Shown: positions 24,100-35,417, numbered from the stretch's first letter. The stretch is DNA of 64,000 nucleotides from Gracilaria domingensis (GCA_022539475.1 VCMS01000008.1:248001-312000), one strand, 5' to 3'. The notes: a model not told the origin generated them from the sequence alone. Made by a program: numbers and translations.

Positions 24100-25570
24100 A
24101 TGATGCCTGATCAACAAGGATATGAAATGACAAGTTTTACTTGGACGGTAGGCAATCAGGTCTTATTCTTTGCCTTATTTTAAAATAAAGGTAAGAACTC
24201 GTTTCTTAATTAAACACGAAGCAACACCAAAGCAGTCCTTCTGCCGAAAACAAGGGTTAAAATCCCTTAGTTAAAAACCCCTAGTGAAGGCGTCATTGTG
24301 TATACGCGATCAAACTATGGAAAAGCTTGTGTACGAAAAACTGGTGCGGTTCTATGAGTAACTACGTATTCAAGGCGTCTAAACGGAACTCTAAAGTTGG
24401 ACGGAAGGTTGTCATTCGACTGCATTTGAGCAACAGAAACCGGACTACGGCGTTCAAGAAACTCCTGATTCTTTACCATAGTATGCGGGGAGAGATGCAT
24501 TAGATATGTCGAAGCGAAATGTGTCTCAAATGCAATGCATGCAAGCAGAAAACACCACGAAGACGTCCGGGATGTTCCTCTACGGAGGGCAACCCAAAGA
24601 CCAGAGTCTCTCTGCAATAGCGCAACGAGCTGGGTGTAAGACCACGGCCAAGCCGTCACCACGGCGCGTAGAAAGTTGGATAAGAAAGCAGACCACGTGT
24701 GTTGGATATCTCTCTCTAGAGGATCGGTACCATGAAGTGGGGAAGGAAGGGAAAAGGGAAGAGGCACTAACGTGAGTGAGGTGGCCTCAAGAAAAGAAAG
24801 GGCCTAATAAACACGACGTACAGCCGGGGGTTTTCTGTACAGGGTCGAAACGCGACAAAAGCGGTTAGCACTCTCACGATTGGGTTTCTTAGGGAATGCA
24901 GGGTGGATAGCCGAACCGTTGCAACACGGAGTCCCTCTGCTAAAGAGTTGTGAACCACCGAAGGCGAGAAAGGCTAGAGCCGAGATCCTGAAGTAGGGTC
25001 ATCCTGCTTGGGGAACGTTTCTGGGCGCGACGACGGCAATGGCGGCGCGCTAGTAGTGCGCTCCATAAACGTAATAAATAATATTAACTAAAACACCCGC
25101 TAAATGTGGCAAACGCCCACGAGTAGTGGTTAACCTCCAATCAGCTCCACCGTGTTTCACGTGTTCGAATCATCTCGATGGAAATCACTAGTTTTTACTA
25201 GTCATATACTTGTGTGTACAAGGCAAACCCGTGAAAGGTAACAATGGATAAGTCCAGCCAAAAGATTCATAGATGAGCGCTGCACTACAGTGTCGACTCC
25301 GGATGGTTCTCTGCGAGGTTTCACTACATCTCATAATGAACGCCCACCAATTTCGTCTGGAAATGAAGAGAAGGCTGGAGAAAAATAAGAGAACATTGAG
25401 TGGGAAAAGTATCGCGATGATGGGGTAAATGTAGTTGTCGGTGTTGAAAATCGTGAGATTTTTAGGAACCTCACTGTTCAGCTAAGTGCCTTCAACATCA
25501 ATTCTCCCAGGAAATGTGTGAAAAAGTCATGAGCAACCGGATTTTGGCAAGCAAAGTTCGGGCTCATGAT
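24100..25570. other. no recognisable gene
   Basis: About 1.5 kb without a supported gene. Short frames on either strand (24506-24775 +, 24767-24315 -) have no recognisable domain and are antisense to each other. No clear repeats or RNA genes. Confidence 0.35.
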
Positions 25571-25860
25571 GCAAATGCTCTTTGAAGGTCGCCTAGATTG
25601 ATTAAACACTACTCTGGTAAGATGAATGCCATTTTGAATGCATTCCTTTAATTGAATGCCATAAAGCGTGACCACTTGAATGGAGTTGTGTATTTGAATG
25701 GTGGTAGAATCATGGCATTCAACTGCATTCAAGAACTTTGCATGCCTTCCTTATGAAAAAAAAGTGACTGCTTCGATTTTGAATGCTCCTACCTCAGAAC
25801 CATTTGAATGTCATACCTTTTTGAATGTCATATGAATGCCCAACGTGTACATTTACTAAT
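25570..25860. repeat. GAATG/CATTC-rich block 1
   Basis: The words TTGAATG, TTTGAATG, CATTCAA and GAATGCC occur about fifteen times in 290 bp, in both orientations and at irregular spacing. That pattern is unlike a simple tandem satellite and more like subterminal repeats of a DNA transposon. A similar block lies at 52.1-52.4 kb. Confidence 0.6.
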
Positions 25861-26853
25861 TACACGGCTTTGACAACCACTCCTTCCCGTTATGTTTGTT
25901 TCAAGAGTGGGCGACGTTGTGTGAAAAGCAAATACCGTCCTTGCTTTCGTGCAATCCTCCATTGCTGAACAGATCGTATTCATCGACTTGTTCATGCGGC
26001 CGTCGCTTGACCGTCGGCACTAGGCAAGGCAAAACTGCCGCGCAACAGGCCGCAAAGCATGTAACGCGTATCGAGCAAAAATTTAAGATTTGGTTGCCAA
26101 CCAGCCGTGTTTCTGTCACTGAAGTTGACGTAAAGGGAGTGTTTCTCTACACGTATGTTATTGGTTATGTCAAAAACACGCCACAAGCCAAGAAATCTGT
26201 CTCAATGTGATGGGTAATAATCGGCTACAACACCAATGTCGTACGTCACAACAAAACAGCTGGTACTTTGAACTTTTCGTACGATAGCAAAGATTTTGGA
26301 TTGCTTGGCAAGCGCCAGGAACACTCACTTGCTTAGCTTACTCTTCACTTTTGCTTCGCGTAAAATCACGCCCAGTGATAGCGAGGTTGCTCATGAAAAG
26401 AGCGAAAGAAACGAACGGTTCTTTCAGCAAGGTGTGTTCTACGTATGCTGTTGATATACGGCAGAGTAATTCTTGCAACTCTGGTACAGGACTTGTCGCC
26501 TAAACACTTTTGAAGATATCATCCATGTGACCACCTCCACCTTGTTTTACAAACGTTTTGAAGGTTGAATGTCTGAAGGCCTGTGTTAGGTTTTCACACT
26601 ATTTTCTTGCGGCGTATGTCCACAGAATGTCGATAAGGACTGAATTTCAAATGAACGTCGCAGGACCTACGGTAACAGTACTAATCGCAGCCACATGTTT
26701 TTGCTCACTTTATGTTTTTCCAGACAGGTAAGCAATGAGTATCAACCACACTGATAATGAAAATCGTTATGTCTTCTAACACAGATTTCTTTACTAGTAG
26801 CAGCATGAAGTACGGATGCAACGTTCAAAAAAATATAGCAGCGAGTGCAATAA
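25861..26853. other. no recognisable gene
   Basis: The frame 25896-26210 (+, 104 codons) has Cys-Ser-Cys and basic residues but no motif I can name. The rest has only very short frames. It may be non-coding DNA of the hAT element to the right. Confidence 0.3.
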
Positions 26854-28482
26854 CTAGGATTCATCTGGGAGGCTTAAAAAGTCAACGTCGGGTATGTCAT
26901 TAAGGTTCTGAATAACGGAATGACACATTGCGGTCTCTAGCAAATTCACCGCGAGATCATCAGCGCCTGTCATCCGCTTGGGTATTTTCTGTGTCCATTG
27001 AGAACCTAATGTTCGTATAAAATTGGGAAGCTCATTCATATTGCAATGCAGAAATAGCGAAATGTCGACGAAGGCACTGTACATTCTACTGCGTTTGTTA
27101 GATAGTAGTGCTCCGGCGGTACCGAGATCCCTATCAATTTGCGAGGATGAAGCTGGACGGCCTAGTAATGACTTGGCAACCACAGACAGAGCAAGATATT
27201 TTGTTTGGCAGCTTCTCCACCAGGAAGGTAAGTTGTGTCACTTAAGGTGTGACGAAGATATTTGTTCTGACTCTAAGTATAGGTCAATTTCTGCTGTGAC
27301 TCGCTCTTATAGGGTTGGAATGGTAGCTGGAGGGTTTGGGATGATTTCTTCGCACTCTTCGAAATTCCATACGCGTTCGGTACTCACTTGGCTTGGCGTT
27401 GTCGAAGAGTTTGGAGCTGCGACATCACTCTCGTTCAAATCAGTTGTGGATATATTCTCTGCCGTTTTTTTGAGAGCCAGAACACCCCAGTCCAGAACTG
27501 CGTTTCTAACATTCTCTCTTCGCTGTTCGGTGTCCTCAAACGTGTCAATATGGTTCAGAACATACAACTTCCGGTAGCATGGCTGGAAGAAAACGGCAAG
27601 TTCTATCATCAGTGAGCGCGGAGTGCCACGACATCCATTAAAAAAGCGCCTGTCAAATGCCTCTCGACAAATCTTTCGTCTTCTCTGTCAGATCGCTAAG
27701 GGAACTGCTCTCATTACTCTCTGGATCTTGCGAGTTCCGTTGTACCCTTTCGATGCAGGATCATATATAGACAGAACTGCCTCGGGCCGAAGAAGGTTGG
27801 TGCGAACAAGACAGAGCGCTAAGAAAGACTCGATTGATGACGGGTAGGTCGTTGATTGGGACATGACGACTGTTTCCGAGACAAGTAACATAATAGAGAA
27901 TAATTCCAGTAAAACTTTGTGGTCGTTGGCTACTGGAAAGAACGTTTGTTCGTGACGCTCGTAGTGTTTCACAAGTGTATCCCAGAGGGAAAGAAACTTC
28001 TCCAACATTCGGACAGTAGAGAGACAGCGATGCAAAACATTGTGCAGAAGCTTCAGTGTCCGACGTCCTTCCCTGATCTGCATATCTTCAACCAGAGTAC
28101 CCATTCTTTTGCTCTTATGAATGTGCTCTATGACAGATTCCACGTCTTTCAAAAGACTACATGAGCCATTGTTACGGACGTTATTTGAGCTCAAACAGGT
28201 TCCAAAAGCTTCCACCAGAACACAGAGTAGCAAATGCGGCAAATACCAAGCCCAAGAACCCGGCATTAAAATGGAGCACAGACGATTTACATCGGAACCA
28301 CTATCCGAAGTAGAACTCATTATCAGTTCCGGATCAATATTAAACCCAGCAATGATCTTTTGAAACCATACGTTTAAGACGGTAGACAGTTGGGTCGTGC
28401 CCATCAATGCTTGCTCTGGTCGGAAGTGCCGTACAGCAAGTAGCATAGTCTTCAACAGCCAATCGTCGTTAACATAGAACAC
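26854..28482 (-). pseudogene. hAT-family transposase, interrupted by three in-frame stops
   Basis: One - strand frame of about 540 codons. The 5' part (28482-27688) has LLAVRHFRPEQ, then SSTSDSGSDVNRLC and LPHLLLCVLVEAFG, matching the RNase-H-like catalytic region of hAT transposases (the T-S-D-S/N and H-x-x segment). The 3' part (27183-26854) has the dimerisation domain: VAKSLLGRPASSSQIDRDLG, then LLSNKRSRMY and ISLFLHCN. The frame stays the same throughout and is interrupted only by TGA near 27690, TAA near 27308 and TGA near 27250. Decay by substitution and not by indel suggests a fairly recent loss. Weaker coding-like sequence continues upstream to about 28900. Confidence 0.75.
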
Positions 28483-28956
28483 ACGTACACCAAAAAACTT
28501 GTCATCAGAGGCTCGTGACGTCTACAGATCAACATTCACATGTATAAATGGCACAAGACGGTTTTGACACAGCCTGCGCATCTCGGTTGCTATTGTGGAT
28601 GTTGAGGCAAGATACATCTCAAGCATAATTTTCTGAACATTTCTTGGATGTCATATGAGGGTTCATTTCTTTACTGTGATCCAAAATTGAAACAAAGTGA
28701 CGAAACACTTCCGACTCTACAATAGGGAGCTTACGCAAAGCTCGTGAAACAAGGCGTGAGCCAAATATCGCTCAAAACAATTACAGCCTGACAGTACTGT
28801 TGAAGTCTTCGCAAACTCGAACTACAAAGAGTTGAAATGTGACCATTTGCTAAAGAACATATCACAAACAATTCATGCTTTGGGTAATGCACTTCGCCCC
28901 AAAACATAGGAAGTTCAGCTCACCCTGATGCGGCTTTTCCGCTTCAACCCATTCTC

Positions 28957-29973
28957 TTGACCCTCAATATCCTAGCACACCCATCGCCTAGCGCTAGGGA
29001 TGACAATAATCAACGTGAATCACAATCTCGTGACGAAAATCAACCGCTTCAGCAAAATCAAAACCTCTGCCCTAGTTCCTCACAACAGCGTCCAGATATT
29101 CATAATTCCCCTTCTCCAGGCAACAATCCCCTTTCTACAACTGTTGAACATAATGCATCGTCGATCACGCCTCAAATTCCTAAGAAACGAGGCAAGTATT
29201 TACCACACGAAGACCTCATCATCGTTCGTGAAGTAGCCGCATGTAAGGCGCACATCGTCAAGTATGGCGAAACAAAAAAAGAGCAGTTTATGATAGATTG
29301 TCGTATGGTTAATCAAAATCCAAATATGCAGCAGAAGGTTTCGTGAAAAGCACTACAAGATCGCTAGAAGAGGTTACAGGATGATTTTGATTCAGAAGAC
29401 ACTAACAATCAGGGTCTCTCCGGAGTCGCAGGCGGTGAAATGGGAGAAATGTATCAACTGCTTTCGCAGCTTCGTGAAGAACGAGAGTCGTTCGTAAATG
29501 ACAAAAATGCGGACAAGAATCTACGTCAAAAGCGTGATGAAGAGAAGGAAAAAATGGGAAGAGAGGTTGTAGAAATGGCATTGCGGCGAAAAAGAGAGCG
29601 AAGCACACCGAATACTAGTGGTTCAGTTAGTGCTGTTGAGTCACCAGCTGCGCAAGGACAAGAAGAAGCAGCGCAGCCAAATGGGGCAGTCTCTGGGCGC
29701 TCTACACCTGCAATCAAACGACGCAGGAGAGAGAGAGTTGATGAAGGAGGTGAACTTGCTACATTTGGACAGCAGCTGAAGGAAGCTGATCTTGCGCGGT
29801 TGGGTTTCGAACGTGAACAATTGGCGTTCGAGCGAGAAAAGTATATGAAGGAACTGGATGAGCGAGAGAAAGATAGGGAGGAACTTCGTAAAGAGCGAGA
29901 AGACACACTGCGACATGAGCTAGAGACGTTTAAGATCATGTTTGATTCGTTTCGTAGTGGAAACAGTGGCTAA
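28957..29973 (+). pseudogene. SANT/Myb-like DNA-binding protein, copy 3 (two in-frame stops)
   Basis: A 338-codon frame from an ATG at 28957 to a stop at 29973, interrupted only by TGA and TAG near 29344-29373. Order: Ser/Gln/Asn/Pro-rich N-terminus, SANT/trihelix-like segment (KRGKYLPHEDLIIVREVAAC), KALQDR and KRLQDDF on either side of the second stop, then a Ser/Pro/Gly linker with a basic patch (IKRRRRERV), and a long charged coiled coil (about the last 70 residues). Such proteins bind the ends of DNA transposons. It lies head-to-head with the hAT transposase at 28482, but SANT partners are typical of PIF/Harbinger, so the pairing may be accidental. Confidence 0.6.
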
Positions 29974-30678
29974 TGCGGCTGGCTGTAGACGGGATTGTGG
30001 TAGGCTTTCTTTGTGATATATATTCCTCCAAACTTGGAGGGGCGCATGCAAAGTACTTCGAGACATGGTTCGGGTAAATGCAATTGCGTACGTTACACGG
30101 TAACATAGTAACGATATAGAGGAGTCCAACAGGGGATTCGCAGATCTTCATTTTCCTTTTCATATCGAGGATTGAGAAGTAAGACTTCACTTCCTCGAAA
30201 ATCCACTCCACCGTCTGTGTTCTGCAAAGTGGAATATAGTCTGTTCGCTTTGAAAACTAAGCTAGGTTTGAGGCTATTTGGGGCGCGCGAGGGGGTAGCA
30301 GAGGTTGGCACTCAAAAATTAAGAAATTTTGGAATATTAAATTCCATCTCGCGCAGTTTAGTTCTTGGGTTCTCTAGTTTTTGTAGAGGTTCTACTTCGC
30401 CGCACCACCCCATTCACTGTTTTCCGCGATTCTCTCTCAAAACTGCACTCGTGCTAGTTTGCCTTTCCATTTTCTCCCATGTTGCAATGCCAATCGCAAC
30501 TCATCCCACCTCAACCATCCCATCACTTCTTCCCAGTCCACACTACCCCCGCTATTTACCCATTTCTCGCCCATCACGCGTTCGCATCCTCTCTCTCCGT
30601 CTCCGCAAACGTCATTTTGTAGAAGTCAGGTGGACAACTCTCCCCCTCCTCGTATACCCGCCTCGTCCCAAACCCGCT

Positions 30679-31608
30679 TCACATCCCTCCCATCCTTCTC
30701 TCCTCCTGTCCCCTCAGAATCCCCTTCGCAGTCCGCGCTACCTCCGCCGCACTCCTAAACCCAGTCACCACCGGAGCTCCGACTCCCTCCCGCGGCACCT
30801 CCTCCACCACCTTCTTCATCTCCTTACGCCTCTTCTTCAGACGGCTCTTCCCATCCCCAACACCACCACCCTTTGTCTTCGGTGTCACAGGAGACCCCTT
30901 CTGCACCGCCACCCTTCCCACACTTCCCTTCTCCGTCTTTCCCTCCACACCTCCTTTCACCGTCTCCTCTTCCACCAATCTTTGCCTCTTGCACAGCTCC
31001 TTCACCTCCTTCTCCAGCACGTCCAACCTCTCGTTCAGAACCCTATTCTCCTCCCGCAACTCTCGAACCTCCCTTCCCGCACACTCCACTATCCCATACA
31101 CATGATTTCTCATCTCCACTCCCAATACCGACAACAAATTCCGCAGGCTCGAAATCGCCTCAACCGAAACACCACTACCACCCCCACTCAGCACCACACC
31201 GCCCATTTCCGTTACAATCTCCACAATTCCATCGTCCAGTTGCTCCTTCATCACCAACCCCAACATCCCCACCCTCGCCTTCATCTCCCCCACAAACCGC
31301 ATCTCCCTGTCACCCTCTCCGCCCCCACTCTCTATCTGGTCTCCAACCTCTAACTGACTCAGATGCACCGCACCCCTTCTCTCCATTGCGACCCCATCCA
31401 CCTCCAATTCTACACCCTTCTCCACCTCATCACCATCCCCTCTCCTCGCCTCACACTTCTTTCATTCATCAGCCACTTCGTTCTTCTGCGACATCCGACC
31501 AGCCGCCGTAATCACGTCCTCTTCCCGCTTTGGTGACGGTGTCGGCGGTACCTCCTTCCCCTCCAACAGCGCCAACAGCTCCTCATCCTTCACGTATCCG
31601 TTCGACAT
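30679..31608 (-). pseudogene. unknown coiled-coil protein, copy A
   Basis: From an ATG at 31608 (MSNGYVKDEELLALLEG) the - strand stays in one frame to a stop at 30679 (about 310 codons), with one interruption. The N-terminus is acidic with PPTPSPKR. The middle is rich in Gly/Val/Glu. A classical coiled coil lies about two thirds along (VRELREENRVLNERLDVLEK). The C-terminus is basic (KSRLKKRRKEMKKVVEE) and ends RGQEERRMGGM. No domain is recognised; the coiled coil and basic tail suggest an oligomeric nucleic-acid-binding protein. The second copy (60997-60063) is broken in a different way, so the common ancestor was probably open. Opposite-strand open frames are shadows. Confidence 0.55.
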
Positions 31609-31854
31609 CTTCAGAAGAAGTAGTAGTTGGATCGAAATTTTCGCTGCGATACAGTGCAATCGAGCTAAACTGTGCTGTCCACCCCCACTGTCCAACCACA
31701 CGGGCTATATCCAGCACCATGATTGTCCCTGTTCCCCTCATCCCATTTCCCGCCAAAACACCTACTGTACACCTTCGCACCTTCCACTATTTGAGCGCCA
31801 CCTCTCTGTCTCCTCTTTCGCGCTCACATAATCCCCACCCACCTCGCCTCGACC

Positions 31855-32172
31855 GGCGATATTTTTCTCTTCCACCATAACCCCACTCGATGGTTATAGC
31901 AAAACAGGAAGATATTGCCAGTGGAGGCAAGCTAGGGACTAGTGATTGTACTTAGAGTAGCTCACCCTCTGTCTCGACTGGGGGCATGTTCTTCTTCCGT
32001 CACATCCTTTGTGGGTTGTGACAAAAAAAGAATATGTCACCACTCGACACCGGATGGGTAACAATGATAGCACGTAGAGTAGTTCATCCTCCCTCTCAAC
32101 GTCCACTGGGGATATATTGATGTTCTCTCACATCCTTTCCCGGTTGTGATACAAGAGAAATACATCTCCAAT
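31855..32172. repeat. three consecutive hairpin-forming repeats, copy A
   Basis: Three related ~60-nt imperfect hairpins, spaced about 125 bp: 31855-31919 (GGCGATAT paired with ATATTGCC, inner ATAACC with GGTTAT), 31985-32037 (CATGTTCTT and GTCACA paired with TGTGAC and AAGAATATG) and 32106-32172 (GGGGATATAT and GTTCTCTCACATC paired with the GATACAAGAGAA side). Each is followed by similar text around GATAGCACGTAGAGTAG. They lie between the epimerase 3' end and the coiled-coil gene 5' end, and recur in copy B. Confidence 0.65.
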
Positions 32173-32245
32173 GGAGACGGAGAATATAGTCGTGATAACA
32201 CGTAAAGGTAACAATGTAATAAACAATAAATTTATGCTACTATCT

Positions 32246-32566
32246 CTAACCAACCTTTCGAAAGCCAGCTATGACATGAGCTGGGTTACTCGAGCCAAAG
32301 ATGGCAGATCCTGCAACTGAAATGTTTGCACCGGCCTTCACTACTCCTTTCACAGTACTCAGTCCAATACCCCCATCCACCTGTATCCCTATTCTTGGGT
32401 ACAACTCCCTTGCATGTCGCACCTTATCAAGAACACCCTCCATAAACGCCTGTCCTCCAAACCCTGGCTCCACCGTCATCAACAATAACATGTCTACAAC
32501 TCCTTCCTTCATAAGTGCTTCTACGACCTTTATAGACGTATTCGGGCGCAATCCAACTCCATCCTT
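32246..32566 (-). pseudogene. ribulose-phosphate 3-epimerase C-terminal fragment, copy A
   Basis: About 105 codons on the - strand match the C-terminal half of ribulose-5-phosphate 3-epimerase (Calvin cycle and pentose-phosphate pathway, TIM barrel). The signature LMTVEPGFGGQAFM, the active-site VDGGIG and the phosphate-binding VAGSAIFGSS are all present, ending FRKVG. The coding sequence begins abruptly at KDGVGLRPNTSIKV after an in-frame stop. The first ~120 residues, with the N-terminal metal and substrate residues, are absent upstream, where the promoter region of the + strand reductase gene begins. It is either a 5'-truncated pseudogene or a last exon cut off from its gene. Confidence 0.8.
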
Positions 32567-32963
32567 TTAATTATGGCAATCCGAGTGAAGCTATAAAACC
32601 CGTTCACGTCATTTATGAAGCCAAAATGGCTCCTTTCATCCTGTATTCAAGCTCTCCGTAACTCGTACTTTACAACTACTTTACAACTCAGGTTCGAAAT
32701 CAGTTTCATTCATTGTACACTTTCTACTCTTCCACCTACTTTTCATAAAACGTCATCACACTTTGTGGCTTGTCGTCTCATACAAGCCCTATCATTCATT
32801 CAGTACAATCACATATCATACATTTCGCTCACTTTCACAAAGTGAACCATGTTCCCGTTCTGCGCTTCCCAACCGTTTGTACTTAAGTATCACTCTTTAC
32901 CCCAGCAGTTCTCCGCCCCATCTTTCATTTTTATCGTCACACAAAAACAATCGAGCACTTGCA

Positions 32964-33866
32964 ATGAACTCCCAGTCCGACATGCCTCCGACTCCGCCTC
33001 CGAGTCCCAGATACTCTGACGTCCCTCAGACCTCATCTCCCACCCGAAAGACTCGGGCCGTTATTGTTGGAAGGGGACGTATAGGTACCATGCTGGCGAA
33101 CGAAGAAGATACGGTCATTTCCGCACACGAATTCTGCAGCATGGCTGCTACCTCTCATCTTTCTGATGTACCGATACTAGTTTGTGGAAGAACGAACACC
33201 CTGGAGACCGTAATTCAGGCTTGCCCTTATTCGCTCAGAGAGAATCTCGTTTTCTTCCAGAATGGAGACATCATACCATTGGTTTCGAAGCTCGGTGTGG
33301 ACAAATGTTCAAAAGTTGTCCTATACGTTGGTGTCCCCTCAAGAAACGCAGCTCCGTAGGATGGTGTCACTCCTCAAATTCCGGATGGTCTCACTGTCGC
33401 AACAGGAAAGTGGGCCTCCAACGTTGCAGACAGGTTTAGGTCTATGGGTCTCACTTGCGGGGTTGTCGACGAAGACATATTTCTCGTAAGCTATTATGAG
33501 AAGCTCGTGTGGCTATCAGCGTTCAACATCGTCGGGGCCTCAAGAGGTTTCATTCCTATGGACGTAGTCGCTACGGAGTGCAGTACGGTTGTGCTCACAA
33601 TAATGAAAGGGCTGTTGAAGATAGTTTCGCTTAAGACAGGTACTACTTTCAACCTGGAAGAGACCGTTGGGCGACTTCTTGCATATGCGAAAACTCTCGT
33701 TGGCTTCCCTACTTCTTTCTCCGACTTTCAGTTTAGGAACGCGTACTTCTACGACTTTTCCCGCCAAGAAAGAAACATTGTAGGCGGTGACCCCGCTCCT
33801 TTTCATACAAACTACGTCAACGTTGTTAAGGAAAAGTTATCCCCATCCCCATTCCCTCAGCTTTGA
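32964..33866 (+). pseudogene. ketopantoate-reductase-like (PanE/ApbA-type) oxidoreductase, copy A
   Basis: A 301-codon frame from ATG at 32964 to TGA at 33866. It has a short Pro/Ser leader (MPPTPPPSPRYS), a Rossmann nucleotide-binding motif (AVIVGRGRIGTML, GxGxxG), the NAD(P)-domain strand LVCGRTN, VFFQNGDIIP, and a helical C-terminal domain with TVATGKWASNVADRF and YYEKLVWLSAFNIVGA. That is the layout and length of PanE-type NADPH-dependent 2-dehydropantoate reductases and their plant/algal relatives. A TAG near 33357, where copy B has CAG, cuts the protein after about 131 residues. No other damage is seen. The real substrate is uncertain because the family is diverse. Flanks: epimerase fragment upstream on the other strand, HAD gene downstream. 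Confidence 0.75.
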
Positions 33867-34498
33867 GGTTAGAACACATGACTTTTCGGTGTTGTAAACC
33901 TTTTAGAGATAGTTAAACATAAAAGTTACTTTATCGAAATGACCTGTTCCTATTACATTACTTATAGTGTTCGTCCTTCTGTGGTTCAAATATGCTCCTT
34001 TACATCCTACATCCCTTATCACTAATACCTGGCTAAGGTTTTGCTAGATGGAAAAGGGTCATTCCACATCATTAAAGTGCACGACACTAGTAAGGAAACA
34101 AGTACAAAATTGTGATATTTCTGAAGAACTAAGCCTTTGCAATACTTGGGTCACCCGTATAAAGTAAGGTAAACCTTTTATGGGTTTCAACCCTTAATGG
34201 AGGTTGTTTTACTGATCTTGATTTCTAAGCTCATGTTGAAGATATTCATAGTTTTCTTTACCCACTTGAACCCGTACATATAATTTATGACTAAATCATC
34301 CTTTCTTTACTGTAAATCGATGCAAAAGCTTCTCGTCGTAGTAACGTTTTAAAACAGTGCTACAATACCCGTATATTGTCGTTCTTAGACTATTTTTATA
34401 CTACGAAACACCTTGTGAACATCAATCACATCCTTCTCATTCGTATACCCACACCCATTTGCAAAACGAACCCTTTCGAAAGCTTTCAAAACATGTAA
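33867..34498. other. intergenic, no recognisable gene
   Basis: About 630 bp of AT-rich DNA between the reductase and the HAD gene. It probably holds the 3' end of the former and the promoter or a first exon of the latter. A possible splice acceptor (AAAACTCAG) ends near 34505. Most of this stretch is deleted in copy B. Confidence 0.4.
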
Positions 34499-35365
34499 AA
34501 CTCAGAAATTAGAGCCCAAGAAGTAACTCCTCAGCAGCTGGCTAACGAAATATTCGAAAATAGCTACGCCGTGATTAGTGATATTGACGGTACTCTGAAA
34601 AGAGCTGGGGAGAACATTCCTACCGAAACAGTCAAATGCATGAAGTACATCAACGCACGCGTTGGTTTCGGAATTGCTACTGGGCGAGATATAGAGGATG
34701 CCGAGAGTTTTATGGAGCACCTGGGTGGCTACACTTTTGGCATCTCTGGAAACCAAGGCGCACGGGTGAGATTATCCAATGGTACCGAAATTGATCAGGA
34801 CCTTGACAGGGAAGGCTACGAAAGATGTGCAGCCGAACTTGAGAGACTTGCACTCTCCTTAAATGAATCGCACGGACTTCACGAAGAGCGTCAACAAGCA
34901 GTTGTGAGCACTAGAAAAGACAGTGGACTCCCTAACTTCACGTACAATGGACTGTCGAAGTGGAAAACAGAAGTTAACTCCGGTATTTCAAAAGTGTTGA
35001 CATCCTTTCCGAACCTGGTTCCGTACCCTCAAGATGAAAACTGTGACATAGGGGACATTCGTTTCACGAAAAATAGTGGGGCGCTAGCCTTGGTTGAAAA
35101 CGACCCCCAGTTCGACACATATTTAATCGTTGCTTTCGGGAATGCTTCCAATGATGGTCCTCTACATAAAATGGCAACCCTGGCAGTTCATGTCAAGGGA
35201 GAAGACCCTCCAGCAGCCGTAACATATCTCGTTGATGGGGTGGAGGACGTGCATGAGACCATCAGAAGGGTCGCAGAACTGTACGGGTACACAAAATGCA
35301 AGTGTCAATGGTTTAGAAATGCTCTTGGAATTTGTTTCAAGTGCTACGATGTCTCTAATACTTAG
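34499..35365 (+). CDS. HAD-superfamily phosphatase (type IIB-like)
   Basis: An open frame from 34499 to the stop at 35365 (about 288 codons). Motif I is intact: VISDIDGTLKR (nucleophile and acid Asp). Motif II is FGIATGRD. The C-terminal motif IV is a variant, VAFGNASNDGPLH, where Asn replaces the usual GD pair but ND is kept. The rest resembles small Cof/phosphoglycolate-phosphatase-like HAD enzymes that hydrolyse sugar phosphates. The start is unclear: no ATG lies between the upstream stop (34496) and motif I, so the protein either begins in an upstream exon or uses a non-AUG start. A diverged paralogue lies tail-to-tail at 35418-36230. The + gene looks complete from motif I on and is the best candidate for a working host gene here. 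Confidence 0.7.
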   Translation, partial: NSEIRAQEVTPQQLANEIFENSYAVISDIDGTLKRAGENIPTETVKCMKYINARVGFGIATGRDIEDAESFMEHLGGYTFGISGNQGARVRLSNGTEIDQDLDREGYERCAAELERLALSLNESHGLHEERQQAVVSTRKDSGLPNFTYNGLSKWKTEVNSGISKVLTSFPNLVPYPQDENCDIGDIRFTKNSGALALVENDPQFDTYLIVAFGNASNDGPLHKMATLAVHVKGEDPPAAVTYLVDGVEDVHETIRRVAELYGYTKCKCQWFRNALGICFKCYDVSNT

Positions 35366-35417
35366 CTATGATATGAGATCTCAGTAATAAAAGTGTCGTA
35401 TATATCTCAATACCCTT

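Noticed and set aside
25150-25175. GTTCGAATC-like word as a possible tRNA B box
   Set aside because: No matching A box, acceptor stem or cloverleaf could be formed around it.
30172-31353. Long + strand open frame (393 codons) rich in His, Pro, Leu and Ser, with a similar one at 59688-60599
   Set aside because: Its composition is what the antisense of a Glu/Gly/Val-rich coding frame gives. The - strand has an ATG, coiled coil and sensible domain layout, so I take the + frames as shadows.
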